Assembly: GCF_000626635.1 (NCBI RefSeq)
Contig: NZ_CP007451.1
Location: 4,198,501-4,262,500 of the forward strand
DNA from: Draconibacterium orientale
GTDB lineage: Bacteria; Bacteroidota; Bacteroidia; Bacteroidales; Prolixibacteraceae
Direction of reading: 5' to 3'
DNA length: 64,000 nt
The notes under the pieces are model-generated. The model ran no database searches and had not been told where the DNA came from. It saw only the letters and a program-made list of their open reading frames with translations. Position 1 is the first letter of the stretch; each line of letters starts with the position of its first letter. Below, one piece after another: positions 27,781-37,428 of the stretch. The position numbers were made by a program, and so were the translations under genes.

Positions 27781-27806
27781 ATTTTTGTAATATGTATTAC
27801 AAAAAT
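27781..27806. promoter_or_regulatory. 26-bp palindromic operator
   Basis: ATTTTTGTAAT (27781-27791) and ATTACAAAAAT (27796-27806) are perfect 11-bp inverted arms around ATGT. The palindrome covers the interval between the -33 and -7 elements of the promoter at 27769, the classic place for a repressor site. A related half-site TGTAATACAAATA occurs further upstream near 27983-27995. The regulator is not in the window or not identifiable. Confidence 0.6.
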
Positions 27807-28423
27807 GCAAAAAATCACAATGTCGCATTAGTTTGCAAAAAGATTTAATTGGTTCCTTAATGGTGTCATTGTGTGTTGAAATTGCTTTGTATTTTGTTGA
27901 AATGCCTGTTTTTATGAAGTGTCGAGTGGTAGTGTTTTATTTTTAGCCCGGAGTTTACGACTTGTTTAATGTGCCATATAACATGTAATACAAATATTTT
28001 GAATGTGTTTGTGCAAATCGTATCACGGTTGTCTGGTTAAAATAACGACAGGTATATAAATGGTGTCAATGCGTTCGCAATTTAATCTTTTGTCCGTGCT
28101 CTATGGTAACAATAATTTGTTCAATAAGTCTGCTAACTGTTTTTCTGCGGGTTTCAAATACGCCAAATAATGCTCGACCTGTTTGGCTATACGACTTTTA
28201 TACTGATTTGTGATAAAAGGAAGTGATAAACAGGATTAAGCTCGGGTGAAAACCGGGGACAGAGCGAAAATAAATCAAAGGCGCATTCAAAAAGCTGTTT
28301 AACGCACAATCGTTTTATGCGCCTGGTAATCCGGCTATTTTTATGAAGTGCTGCCGACAGGCTCCACTTGCACATTGTTGCTACTTCCCATAAATCATGA
28401 AGTTTTTTTGTGAAAATGAATTG

Positions 28424-28461
28424 CAAAAAAAAATGGCTGCAAGATTTATCCCGCAGCCATT
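28424..28461 (-). terminator. Rho-independent terminator after GH2 remnant
   Basis: On the minus strand AATGGCTGC (28453-28461) pairs with GCAGCCATT (28432-28440) over a 12-nt loop and is followed by a run of nine or more T residues (28424-28432). It follows the stop of the GH2 fragment by 18 bp. Confidence 0.75.
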
Positions 28462-28478
28462 TTCTATTGATTGATACA

Positions 28479-28973
28479 CTATTGCTCAGCTCTAAAATCG
28501 AACCACAGTTTTATTGAGTAACTATCGTCGCCCCAACGTTCGAAAAACATGCCTTTTTTTGCAGTTGGCCCCAATCTGTCGGTTTGGAAAAACTTGGTTC
28601 CAATGGCCGGAATCTCGTATAAGAACGAAATATCGCCTTCAGGAAATGCCGGAAAAGTGCCGCCTGCCACGTGTTGTGGTTTTGCCGGTTTAAACAGTGG
28701 GAGATACAGGTTTGGCGTTTCCGAGATAATGGTTATCGGGCTTTCGGTTGTTTCCAGTGTTGCCCAGAATAAGTTGCGATGGTAGCCTTTAAACTCCGGG
28801 TAAACCATATTTTCAAAGCTTTCGCCGGTTATGGTGTTGTTGTAATCTTTCTCCCAAACACCAATTTCGCTGCCTTTTAAACTTTTTACAATGGCAACCG
28901 GCTGCACCTGCACCGGCGACCATATTTCTTTAATGGTGTAAAATCTGGCTTCTTTGTTGAGGAAGAAACAATG
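28479..28973 (-). pseudogene. C-terminal remnant of a GH2 glycosidase
   Basis: An open frame of 165 codons that matches only the last part of Bacteroidota GH2 enzymes (beta-galactosidase/beta-glucuronidase type): FYTIKEIWSPVQVQPV, NLFWATLETTESPITIISE, FPEGDISFLYEIPAIGTKF, LGP and the final LWFDF are characteristic. The frame is closed upstream by a TAG at 28974-28976 and nothing resembling the catalytic or N-terminal domains lies beyond it. The gene is therefore 5'-truncated and has lost its active site. A GTG at 28911-28913 could start a 144-residue product, but the conserved sequence extends upstream of it. The intact terminator downstream fits a recent loss. The neighbouring hybrid two-component regulator may once have controlled this gene. 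Confidence 0.75.
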
Positions 28974-29159
28974 CTATCATACGTTTTTAGCCATGAAATA
29001 TGCAAGAGTAAAGAACGGCCCGCTCCTTAAATAACAAATTTCAACATGAGAATTGCCAGTTTTCTGTATAACGACACTATAAAATGAAATGTTTTTGATG
29101 CCCATGTGACAATGCCCGGTTAAAATGTGTTTTGTACTACCAGCGATGTGCTGAGCACA

Positions 29160-29327
29160 TGAAAAAATACGTTTTGTATCTACTCTGTTTATCTGGCGGC
29201 GTGCGAAAATCCGTTTGAAACCCTCTTCAGTCACCTGGTGGAGCAAAGAAACGCGTTTGAAACCGTTTTCTGTTAGCTGGGGGCGTAAAAAAACGCGTTT
29301 GAAACTAACTTCTGGTACCTGAGGGAG
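29160..29327. repeat. Four tandem 42-bp repeats
   Basis: Units at 29160-29201, 29202-29243, 29244-29285 and 29286-29327 share a CGTTTGAAAC core and a CTGG-type end; the outer unit (29160) is the most degenerate. Because 42 is a multiple of three, the minus strand stays open through it and would encode 14-residue repeats of the form FKRVFLRPQxTExG within a 137-residue ORF (28977-29390). That ORF has no signal peptide, recognisable domain or good start context, so the signal is treated as a DNA repeat rather than a gene. Confidence 0.7.
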
Positions 29328-29542
29328 GTTTAAAATCAGTTGTTTACGTTGGTTACTGTTTTTCAGCTTTCGGCAATCCGTTCTCAGCAAGGCTTACAAA
29401 TAAAGGCCCTGAAGCTATATCGATGTATCGGATGCCAGGCTAAAGCCTGAGGGAGAAATAAACAAACGATGAGATTACTGTTTTTTTGAAAGTATCTTTT
29501 TTCCTATCATTGCAATGGTTACAATAATTTCGGAGGGTAATA

Positions 29543-32500
29543 ATGAGGATGAAAAGATACATACTATCAGGCCTGCTTAGCTTGCTGATTACGGGTTTTT
29601 CTATAGCACAAAACAAGAACAATGTTCATTTTTATAACCTCAACGACAAATTCGGGATTTCCTTACGCGAAACCAATTCGGTGTGTGGCGACGATGATGG
29701 CTTTATCTGGGTGTCATCAAAAATGGGCATCATTCGCTATACTCAGGACGATATCAGAATTTATCAGCTTCCGTATGAAAGCACCAATGTGGTAACTGCT
29801 GAGTTAACCTATAGTCAGAATGAACTTTACGTTTATACCAATGCCGGACAAATATTCAAATACAATACTATAAGAGATCGTTTTGAATTGTTGATTAATT
29901 TATCGCGGGTGCTTCGAAATCCCTATTTGGGTGTTTCTGCAATGCTTGTCGATCAGGGAAAACGTTTATGGATTTCCTCAACAGCAGGGCTGTTTCATTT
30001 TAGCGAAGAAAATGGGCTTAAGGCAACCACGGCGGTAAATAATGTTCTGGCAATGACATGGTATGATAACGAAAACATTATTTATGCTGAACAGGAGGAG
30101 TTGAGACTATTCAATATTCAGGAACTGGTTTACAAGCCCTTTTATAAATTTCCAACAGACGATGGGTATAATATTTCAACGTTGGTACACGACGAACAGC
30201 AGGATTTTTGGTGGATAGGGACTATGGGCAGCGGGCTTTTTGTGTTTGATAGTAAAGCGGAACCGAAACTTTATCCAATCGAAAATATTCCCGGTCAGCC
30301 AATATTGGCAATCGAGAATTTTACAGCATCATCGGTGTTAATTGGTATCGACGGGCAGGGTGTTTGGGAGTTGGATAAAAACAGCCACGATGTTCTTGCC
30401 GTTATGAAAGAGAACGCCGACAACATGGGCTCGTTAAAAGGCAATGGCGTTTATGATATTTACCGCGACACGAATAAACGTGTTTGGGTATGTACCTATA
30501 GCGGCGGAGTTTCCTATATGGATATGGCCAACCCGGTTATTACTCAAATTAACCATATTGCAAACAACCAAAACTCGCTTGTAAATAACGATGTTAACGC
30601 AGTGCTGGAAGACAGTAACGGAAATTATTGGTTTGCCACCAATAACGGAATCAGTTTCAGGAATAACGCTACCGGACAATGGAAATCGTTTTATTACAAT
30701 AACGAAAAGGATGCACAGGTATTTTTAACCCTAAAAGAAGATAGCCGGGGGCGTATCTGGGCCGGCACGTATTCATCGGGTGTGTATTTGCTTGACAACA
30801 AAACGGGGGCAGAATTAAAACACCTGAGCCTTGAAACAACCGGCGGGAAGTTTGGTAATAATTATGTATTCGAAATAATTGACGATCAAAATGGCCAATT
30901 CTGGATTGGTGGCGTTCGTGGAGATTTAATCTGTTATGATATTAAAACCGATACTTACAGGTCGTTGTTGAATGTAACGGTGGGCAAGTTGCTGAATTAT
31001 AAGGAAAACAAATTGTTGATTGGGAACACCAACGGTTTGATTCTGTTCGACAAAAATTCAGGGCGAACCGAAACCATTGTGGAAGGATACATTGTAAACG
31101 ATATTTTTCTGAAAGATAATGTGGCCTGGCTTTGTACTGTGGGGAGTGGTGTAATTCGATACGATTTTATTACCCGCGAACAGGAGAATTTTACTGTAGA
31201 TAATGGTTTGCCATCGAACTTTGTGTCGAGTATTCAGTACATGAGCGGTTATTTCTGGATTGGAACCGAGCAAGGGCTTTGTCGTTTAAAGCCAAGCGAC
31301 CGGTCGGTTTTAACCTTTAACGCCTTGCCGGCAGTAAGCAATGTGTCGTACAATCTGAGGGCCATTCAGGTGCTTGGTGGCGAAAGATTAATGATGGGAA
31401 CCAACAACGGTGCATTAATTTTTGATCCGAACGAAATTAAACCCGTTCAGAACAGAGGAAGTATTTTCTTGCAGGAACTCAGCGTTTCGGGGCGTTCCAT
31501 TCGCGAACTCGAATCTCCGTCGCTTACGAAACCTTTAAACGATTTGGAAAAACTATCGTTAAAATATGCGCAAAATACCATAAGCCTCGAAATGTTGCCA
31601 ATTGGGGTAACATCTCCGGGAGCCCGTTTCTCGTGGAAAATGGAAGATCTTGATGCCGAGTGGACAAAACCCGCCAACAACAAAATTTTGTCGTACTCCA
31701 ATATTCCAAGCGGAAATTATACGTTGCGGATAAAAATGTACGATAGTTCGAATACCCAGCTTCTTGCCGAGCGCGATATAAAACTTTATGTAATTCCGCC
31801 GTATTGGGCCACCTGGTGGTTCCGGATACTGATAATTTTATTTGTTTTTGGCCTGGTAGTTTTCATAATGGTTTATTATATCGAAAACCTTAAAAAAGTA
31901 CATTCCGAAGAGAAAATTCGCTTTTTTGCCAATACGGCACACGATATCCGTACCTCGTTAACGCTGTTAAAAGGGCCGGTTGAAGAGTTGAACAAAGAGC
32001 CCGTGCTAACATCCAAAGGGCACCATTATTTGCATTTGGCTACCGAACAAACACAGCGGCTGTTAAATGTGGTAACACAGCTGATGGATTTTCAGAAATC
32101 AGACATTGGTAAAGAACGTATTTCGCTACAAATGGTTGATGTGGTGAAGGCCATTAAAAACCGTGTTATGATGTTTGAATCGTATGGCCAAAGTAAAAAT
32201 ATTGAGATTCATTTTAAATCAAATCTATCGAAGTTTGTTACGGCTATCGACGAAACGCTGATTGATAAGGTGGTTGATAACCTTATTTCGAATGCCATAA
32301 AATATTCGAATCCCGATAGCCATGTAAATGTAAGTTTAAATTGTACGGAACACCGATGGGTGCTGGAGGTACAGGATTTCGGAATTGGAATAAGCAAAAA
32401 AGCGCAGCGGCAGCTTTTTAAAGAATATTACCGCGCCGAAAATGTTGTGAACTCCAAAATTGTTGGCTCAGGGATTGGCTTGTTGCTGGTGAAAAATTAT

Positions 32501-33451
32501 GTGAATTTGCATGGCGGAAGAATCAATTGTTTCAGCCAGCTGAACGAAGGATCAACATTTCAGGTGCTTATTCCAACCAAAGCGCTCAACGAAGAGCCGG
32601 TTGTAAGAGCGAACACTCAGCAAAAAGGTTTGCAGGTGCCGGTAACAAAACAAGAGTTTAGTCCGGTTGTGCCGAATGAAGATGAAGAACCTGAGGCACT
32701 AAAAATGAAAGTACTTATTGTGGAGGATAATGAGTATTTGCGCGAGTTTTTGAAAACGGCAATGGAACCGCAGTTTCAGGTTTACCTGGCCAAAAATGGC
32801 GTGCAGGCCTGGGAACTGATACAGAAACAAACGCCCGACCTGGTTGTGTCGGATATAATGATGCCGGAAATGGATGGTTTTGAGTTATGCCGGAAAATTA
32901 AATCGACTTACGAAACATCGCATCTGCCGGTAATATTGTTAACCGCACTGGCCGGAAAAGCTGAGCAGTTAAAAGGTTTGGGATTAGGCGCTGATGATTA
33001 TCTCACCAAACCTTTTGATGTTTCTATTTTGCAGCAGCGAATTCGCTCGTTGGTTGGTAACCGGAAGCTCATCAGAGAGAAAGCCATAAAAATTATCAAT
33101 GGTGGCGATGATTCTGTAATTGTAGAGAACGAACTCAACGATAAGTTTCTGAAACGAATGGTAGAAGTTATTCATGAAAATATGGCCAATGCGCAATTCT
33201 CTAAAAAAGATTTTGCTTCGGCTATGCATGTTAGTCCGTCGTTACTGTACAAAAAAGTAAAATCGCTCACCGATCAGTCGCCTACTGATTTTATCAAGAT
33301 GGTTCGTTTAAATCATTCGCTCGAGTTGTTGCGTACCAAACAATATAACATTACGGAGGTAAGCGAACTTTGTGGTTTTGCCAGTGTGGGGTATTTCAGC
33401 ACTGTTTTCAGGAAACATTTTGGCAAATCGCCCACGCAAATGATCGGATAA
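29543..33451 (+). CDS. Hybrid two-component system sensor/regulator (HTCS)
   Basis: A 1302-residue one-piece signalling protein. In order: signal peptide (to about residue 22), fourteen or so propeller repeats of the two-component-regulator type (DDGFIWVSSKMGIIRY, QDFWWIGTMGSGLFVFD and similar), a Y_Y_Y domain before a transmembrane helix (about 755-780), a histidine kinase with AHDIRTSLT (His near 799), N-box DNLISNAIKYS and G-boxes FGIGI and GSGIGLLL, a receiver domain from about 1055 (phospho-Asp in VVSDIMMPEMDG), and a C-terminal AraC HTH. HTCS proteins sense glycan breakdown products in the periplasm and activate adjacent polysaccharide loci. No SusCD pair lies next to it; the only neighbour is a truncated GH2. 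A GGAGGG sequence precedes the start at good spacing. Confidence 0.95.
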   Translation: MRMKRYILSGLLSLLITGFSIAQNKNNVHFYNLNDKFGISLRETNSVCGDDDGFIWVSSKMGIIRYTQDDIRIYQLPYESTNVVTAELTYSQNELYVYTNAGQIFKYNTIRDRFELLINLSRVLRNPYLGVSAMLVDQGKRLWISSTAGLFHFSEENGLKATTAVNNVLAMTWYDNENIIYAEQEELRLFNIQELVYKPFYKFPTDDGYNISTLVHDEQQDFWWIGTMGSGLFVFDSKAEPKLYPIENIPGQPILAIENFTASSVLIGIDGQGVWELDKNSHDVLAVMKENADNMGSLKGNGVYDIYRDTNKRVWVCTYSGGVSYMDMANPVITQINHIANNQNSLVNNDVNAVLEDSNGNYWFATNNGISFRNNATGQWKSFYYNNEKDAQVFLTLKEDSRGRIWAGTYSSGVYLLDNKTGAELKHLSLETTGGKFGNNYVFEIIDDQNGQFWIGGVRGDLICYDIKTDTYRSLLNVTVGKLLNYKENKLLIGNTNGLILFDKNSGRTETIVEGYIVNDIFLKDNVAWLCTVGSGVIRYDFITREQENFTVDNGLPSNFVSSIQYMSGYFWIGTEQGLCRLKPSDRSVLTFNALPAVSNVSYNLRAIQVLGGERLMMGTNNGALIFDPNEIKPVQNRGSIFLQELSVSGRSIRELESPSLTKPLNDLEKLSLKYAQNTISLEMLPIGVTSPGARFSWKMEDLDAEWTKPANNKILSYSNIPSGNYTLRIKMYDSSNTQLLAERDIKLYVIPPYWATWWFRILIILFVFGLVVFIMVYYIENLKKVHSEEKIRFFANTAHDIRTSLTLLKGPVEELNKEPVLTSKGHHYLHLATEQTQRLLNVVTQLMDFQKSDIGKERISLQMVDVVKAIKNRVMMFESYGQSKNIEIHFKSNLSKFVTAIDETLIDKVVDNLISNAIKYSNPDSHVNVSLNCTEHRWVLEVQDFGIGISKKAQRQLFKEYYRAENVVNSKIVGSGIGLLLVKNYVNLHGGRINCFSQLNEGSTFQVLIPTKALNEEPVVRANTQQKGLQVPVTKQEFSPVVPNEDEEPEALKMKVLIVEDNEYLREFLKTAMEPQFQVYLAKNGVQAWELIQKQTPDLVVSDIMMPEMDGFELCRKIKSTYETSHLPVILLTALAGKAEQLKGLGLGADDYLTKPFDVSILQQRIRSLVGNRKLIREKAIKIINGGDDSVIVENELNDKFLKRMVEVIHENMANAQFSKKDFASAMHVSPSLLYKKVKSLTDQSPTDFIKMVRLNHSLELLRTKQYNITEVSELCGFASVGYFSTVFRKHFGKSPTQMIG

Positions 33452-33926
33452 ATATTTTTGTACGTGCTGCTACGTACATTTTTCTTGTTATACTATTAAA
33501 ATTGTTTGTTTCAAGCGGTCCGTCAGCTGACGGATAGAACTCGCACCTATTTTAATATTCCTCTTTGATGTAATATTTTACATGCTTGTTTCATATTTTC
33601 TCTGCCGCCGGAGTTGAAAAATCTGTTCTCTGTAGGACAAAGTGTAAAAAGGCTTAATGAGTGAATGAAAGGCTCATCAGGTTATGTGTGATTGCATAAT
33701 ACGCTTTGCTCGTCCTTCTGCGTGGCTGAAATTTTCAGGAATAAAATAGTTTGTTTTTAAGGTTGATTGGAGGGAAAAATGAAGCCATCTGGCTGAAAAC
33801 TGTATTTCGGGTTGGCTTCCGGTTTCCCTTATTTTATTGAATTTGTTAAAAATGTAACATTTGGTACAAAATTTATGTACGATTCTAAAGAAATTTACTG
33901 CATAAAAGATCGATTAACCAATTGCT
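33452..33926. other. Intergenic region upstream of nrfH
   Basis: A 475-bp gap without a supportable gene. It holds a perfect 16-bp palindrome TCCGTCAGCTGACGGA (33519-33534) and, 46 bp before nrfH, a dyad GTACA (33864-33868)/TGTAC (33876-33880) around an AT-rich centre that could be a regulator site. No terminator for the HTCS gene was recognised. Confidence 0.45.
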
Positions 33927-34502
33927 ATGTTAAAACAACTACTTCCGCCAAAAAAATGGCAGCTTCCGGTAATTTTCATTTTAAGCATATTTGCGGGTCT
34001 GGTTTTGTTTCTGCTTTATGTTTCAAAAGCACATTCATATCTCAGCGACCGACCTGAAACCTGTACCAATTGCCACATAATGGCGCCGCAATACGCTACC
34101 TGGACACACAGCTCGCATCGTGAGGTTGCCCACTGCAACGACTGTCATGTTCCGCATAACAACGTATTTAACAAATATTATTTTAAAGCAAAGGATGGTT
34201 TGCGCCACGCTACAATTTTTACCTTGAGGAAAGAGCCTCAGGTAATTTATATACATGAAGAAGGTGCTGAAGTGGTGCAAAATAATTGTATCCGCTGTCA
34301 TCAGAAATTGTTGGAAGATCCCAAACTGGTTGGGAATGTAAAAGCACACAAAGCACATCGCGAAGACCGGCGTTGCGTTGAATGCCATCGCGAAGTTCCG
34401 CACGGCCGGGTTAACAGCATTTCGAGTGTGCCTAATGCACGTGTTCCACTACCCGCGAGTCCTGTACCGAATTGGATAAAACAATACATAAAAAATAACT
34501 AA
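33927..34502 (+). CDS. nrfH: Cytochrome c nitrite reductase small subunit NrfH
   Basis: A 191-residue NapC/NirT-type tetrahaem cytochrome with one N-terminal membrane helix (about residues 12-33) and four CxxCH haem sites: CTNCH (46-50), CNDCH (70-74), CIRCH (121-125) and CVECH (150-154). It takes electrons from menaquinol and passes them to NrfA on the periplasmic face. It is 9 bp upstream of nrfA, the standard arrangement. Length and haem spacing are normal. Confidence 0.96.
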   Translation: MLKQLLPPKKWQLPVIFILSIFAGLVLFLLYVSKAHSYLSDRPETCTNCHIMAPQYATWTHSSHREVAHCNDCHVPHNNVFNKYYFKAKDGLRHATIFTLRKEPQVIYIHEEGAEVVQNNCIRCHQKLLEDPKLVGNVKAHKAHREDRRCVECHREVPHGRVNSISSVPNARVPLPASPVPNWIKQYIKNN

Positions 34503-34511
34503 AACAGAATC

Positions 34512-36035
34512 ATGAGTACAAAACAAAAACTAACCGAGAAACGCCCCTGGTTGGCGTGGATATTTTTTCTGGCAACTGTTGTTGTGGTTTTCTTTCTTGG
34601 CCTGCTGGCCTCTTCAATTGTTGAAAGAAGAACGGAAGCTGCTTACGTTAATGTTCCAAAAGCTGAAATTGGCAAGTTCGAACCACGAAACGAAGTGTGG
34701 GGACAGAATTATCCCCGCGAGTATCAATCGTATTACGGAACGGCTGACACCAGCTACCGGAGTAAATACAACGGTAATACCATGATCGACATGCTTGAAG
34801 TTGATCCAAGACTGGTTGTTCTGTGGGCCGGTTATGGCTTCTCGAAGGATTACAATCAGGGACGAGGCCATTATTATGCAATAACCGATATTCAAAATAC
34901 CTTGCGCACCGGAGCGCCAAAAACGCCAACTGACGGGCCGATGCCTGCAACCTGTATGACTTGTAAAAGCCCGGATGTTCCGCGGCTGATGAACGACAGG
35001 GGTGTGGCTGCATTCTACACCGGAGCCTGGGCCGAACTGGGAGCCGAAGTGGTAAATCCGATCGGTTGTGCCGATTGTCACGACAACGAAACGATGAACC
35101 TTACCATTACACGTCCGGCTTTGGTAGAAGCTTTTGAACGCATGGGTAAAGATGTTACAAAAGCCAGCCATCAGGAAATGCGTAGTTTGGTATGTGCTCA
35201 ATGCCATGTTGAATATTATTTCGACAAGAAAAAAGTGGAGGGCGCACAATACCTTACTTTTCCCTGGGATAACGGCTTTAGTGTTGAAGCCATGGAGGAA
35301 TACTACGACAATTTGGAATTCAGCGACTGGACACACGCCTTGAGTAAAGCGCCAATGCTGAAAGCACAACATCCGGGCTATGAAATACATTCAACCGGAA
35401 TTCATGCTCAACGCGGAGTGTCGTGTGCCGATTGCCACATGCCATACAAAAGCGAAGGGGGGCAGAAATTTACCGATCACCACATGCAATCGCCGTTAAA
35501 TAATATAGCCAACTCGTGCCAGGTTTGTCACCGCGAAGAAGCCGGAACTTTGCTGGCAAATGTTTACGAACGCCAGGATAAGATTATTGAAAACCGCGAT
35601 AAGTTGGAAGAGCTGCTGGTTCGTGCTCATGTTGAAGCTAAAAAGGCCTGGGATTTAGGTGCCGGCGAAACACAAATGCAGGACATTTTGATGGGAATTC
35701 GTCATGCGCAGTGGCGCTGGGATTATGCCGCAGCCAGTCACGGAGGATCATTCCATTCGCCTGTAGAAGTAGGACGCGTAATTTCAACAGGTATTACCAT
35801 TGCCCAGGAAACACGAATTGAATTAGCACGTTTACTCGCAGACCTTGGGCATAACCACGCAATTCCATATCCTGATATTACAAGCAAAGCTAAAGCCCAG
35901 GAGTTTATTGGCCTGGATATGGAAAAATTGAACGAAGAAAAACAGGATTTCCTAAAAACCATCGTACCCAAATGGATGAAGGAAGCCGAAGAACGTGAGA
36001 AAACTTACGACGCTGTTGTAGAGTTGCAGGAGTAA
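34512..36035 (+). CDS. nrfA: Ammonia-forming cytochrome c nitrite reductase NrfA
   Basis: A 507-residue pentahaem nitrite reductase. An N-terminal anchor/signal (about 12-36) is followed by the distinctive active-site haem motif CMTCK (148-152, Lys as proximal ligand) and four CxxCH sites at 186-190, 228-232, 305-309 and 336-340. It reduces nitrite to ammonium with six electrons in the periplasm, for respiration or detoxification (DNRA). It is cotranscribed with nrfH and a porin. All haem motifs are intact. Confidence 0.97.
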   Translation: MSTKQKLTEKRPWLAWIFFLATVVVVFFLGLLASSIVERRTEAAYVNVPKAEIGKFEPRNEVWGQNYPREYQSYYGTADTSYRSKYNGNTMIDMLEVDPRLVVLWAGYGFSKDYNQGRGHYYAITDIQNTLRTGAPKTPTDGPMPATCMTCKSPDVPRLMNDRGVAAFYTGAWAELGAEVVNPIGCADCHDNETMNLTITRPALVEAFERMGKDVTKASHQEMRSLVCAQCHVEYYFDKKKVEGAQYLTFPWDNGFSVEAMEEYYDNLEFSDWTHALSKAPMLKAQHPGYEIHSTGIHAQRGVSCADCHMPYKSEGGQKFTDHHMQSPLNNIANSCQVCHREEAGTLLANVYERQDKIIENRDKLEELLVRAHVEAKKAWDLGAGETQMQDILMGIRHAQWRWDYAAASHGGSFHSPVEVGRVISTGITIAQETRIELARLLADLGHNHAIPYPDITSKAKAQEFIGLDMEKLNEEKQDFLKTIVPKWMKEAEEREKTYDAVVELQE

Positions 36036-36056
36036 TAAAACTTAAATCCGGAAATC

Positions 36057-37274
36057 ATGAATAATTCCAGAATTACCATATTGGTAATAGTAATTATGTG
36101 CGTTTCTTATGCTGCAAAAGCACAGTTTTCGCTATCGGGAGAATACAGGCCGCGAACCGAATTGAGCCGGGGCTACAAGTCGCTTGCCATTGAAGACCAA
36201 AAAGCATCGCTGATTACCTCGCAACGTACAAGGTTAAATGCCATGTTTAAAAACGAACACATTGTTACCAGTCTGGTTTTACAAGATGTGAGGCAGTGGG
36301 GGAGTCAGCTGCAATTGGTGGGCAACGAAGACTTTGCACTTTCGGTTCACGAGGCATGGGCCGAGGTGTTGTTTACTCCTCAGTTTTCGTTAAAAGCAGG
36401 CCGGCAGGAAGTGGTTTACGACGACCACCGCATTTTTGGAAATGTGGGCTGGGCACAGCAGGCACGCTCGCACGATATGGCTATTCTTAAATACGAAGAC
36501 GATATTAAGCTCCACCTGGGAATTGCGCATAACGAAAACAGCGATATCACCGATAATATTTACAATGGGCCCGATGCCTACAAAGACCTTCAGTTTCTGT
36601 GGTTCAATAAGAGCTGGGAGAGCAGCGCATTGAGTTTGATGCTTTTAAACAATGGAGTTCCGTATATGCAAGCGGATGAACAGAAAAACCGATACAGCCA
36701 GACCATTGGCGGAAGATATACCACCCTTGTTGAAGAGGTGAAACTGGCCGGTAACCTTTATGTGCAAACCGGGAAACACGTTTCAGGGGCCAAAATAAGT
36801 GCATTAAACTTATTGTTTGAAGCGGCATATAAAAACTTTGTTGCAGGCTATGAACGTCTTTCAGGAACCGATTACAACGAAACGGAAAAATATGAATCGT
36901 TTACGCCACTTTACGGAACCAACCATAAATTCAATGGTTTTATGGATTATTTTTATGTTGGCAGTCACATTGGTTCGGTGGGATTAAACGATATTTATTT
37001 GAAATACAAGTACACGAAAGATCAGTTTGTGTTTGATGCCCATTTGCATTATTTTGGAGCCGCAGCTGCAGTTGCTCCTGACGCATCCAATTATTTGGGC
37101 ACCGAGCTCGACCTTTCCGGAAAATGGATCGTAAATCCGTTCACCTCAATTACGCTTGGATATTCAACGATGTTTGCAGGCGATTCGATGGAAATTCTGA
37201 AAGGTGGCGATAGTTCGGTGGGTCAGCACTGGGCTTACCTGATGTTATCTGTTACACCGTCGTTTATAAAGTAG
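36057..37274 (+). CDS. Alginate-export-like outer-membrane beta-barrel protein
   Basis: A 405-residue outer-membrane protein. A signal peptide is cleaved near AKAQ (residue 22), followed by FSLSGEYRPRTELSRGYKSL and LKAGRQEVVYDDHRIFGNVGW, the pattern of the alginate-export/porin family (GRQ...DQRxxG). It ends in a barrel strand. It lies 21 bp after nrfA, ahead of a terminator, so it is the last gene of the nrf operon. It may let nitrite, nitrate or another small anion across the outer membrane; that substrate is inferred from the operon. Confidence 0.82.
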   Translation: MNNSRITILVIVIMCVSYAAKAQFSLSGEYRPRTELSRGYKSLAIEDQKASLITSQRTRLNAMFKNEHIVTSLVLQDVRQWGSQLQLVGNEDFALSVHEAWAEVLFTPQFSLKAGRQEVVYDDHRIFGNVGWAQQARSHDMAILKYEDDIKLHLGIAHNENSDITDNIYNGPDAYKDLQFLWFNKSWESSALSLMLLNNGVPYMQADEQKNRYSQTIGGRYTTLVEEVKLAGNLYVQTGKHVSGAKISALNLLFEAAYKNFVAGYERLSGTDYNETEKYESFTPLYGTNHKFNGFMDYFYVGSHIGSVGLNDIYLKYKYTKDQFVFDAHLHYFGAAAAVAPDASNYLGTELDLSGKWIVNPFTSITLGYSTMFAGDSMEILKGGDSSVGQHWAYLMLSVTPSFIK

Positions 37275-37364
37275 CTTGGAGAGAACGGAAGTTTATTGTA
37301 TTTCAAATTTTTATTAATGAAATAGCGAAGCTTTAATTTTTCGTTTATTTACTTAGGTATTACT

Positions 37365-37395
37365 AAAGCACTAACATTCTTCATGTTAGTGCTTT
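37365..37395 (+). terminator. Terminator of the nrf operon
   Basis: AAAGCACTAACAT (37365-37377) pairs perfectly with ATGTTAGTGCTTT (37383-37395) across a 5-nt loop, followed by ATTGTTTTTTG. It lies 90 bp after the porin stop. The arms also give a T-run on the minus strand. Confidence 0.75.
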
Positions 37396-37428
37396 ATTGT
37401 TTTTTGATCAAAAATTGTATGTAAAATA

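Larger units (their letters stand above)
27707..28423. other. Non-coding stretch upstream of salvage operon
   Basis: Apart from the promoter and palindrome described at 27769-27806, this AT-rich region has no supportable gene. A hairpin with 8-bp arms (AGGCGCAT at 28279-28286, ATGCGCCT at 28317-28324) is visible. A short minus-strand ORF at 28187-28426 has no family resemblance and is rich in Cys and Arg, as expected of non-coding DNA. Confidence 0.5.

Noticed and set aside
28187-28426. 79-residue minus-strand ORF
   Set aside because: Cys/Arg-rich low-quality sequence without family resemblance; probably non-coding.
29160-29327. CRISPR array
   Set aside because: The 42-bp units are contiguous with no spacers and no cas genes occur in the window.
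28977-29390. 137-residue ORF through the 42-bp repeats
   Set aside because: No recognisable domain, no signal peptide and a weak start. The repeat is kept as a DNA feature and finding, not as a gene.
31930-31960. HTCS kinase inactive because the usual Pro after the His is Ser (AHDIRTSLT)
   Set aside because: The His, N-box and G-boxes are intact, and the same HDIRTS variant is known in other Bacteroidota hybrid kinases, so inactivity is not supported.
33519-33534. Perfect 16-bp palindrome TCCGTCAGCTGACGGA as nrf operator
   Set aside because: It is 393 bp from nrfH and close to the HTCS stop; it looks like a dispersed palindromic repeat rather than a promoter element, so no role is assigned.
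34614-35390. 258-residue ORF antisense to nrfA
   Set aside because: The plus strand encodes NrfA with all five haem motifs in order; the antisense frame shows no domain and is a shadow.
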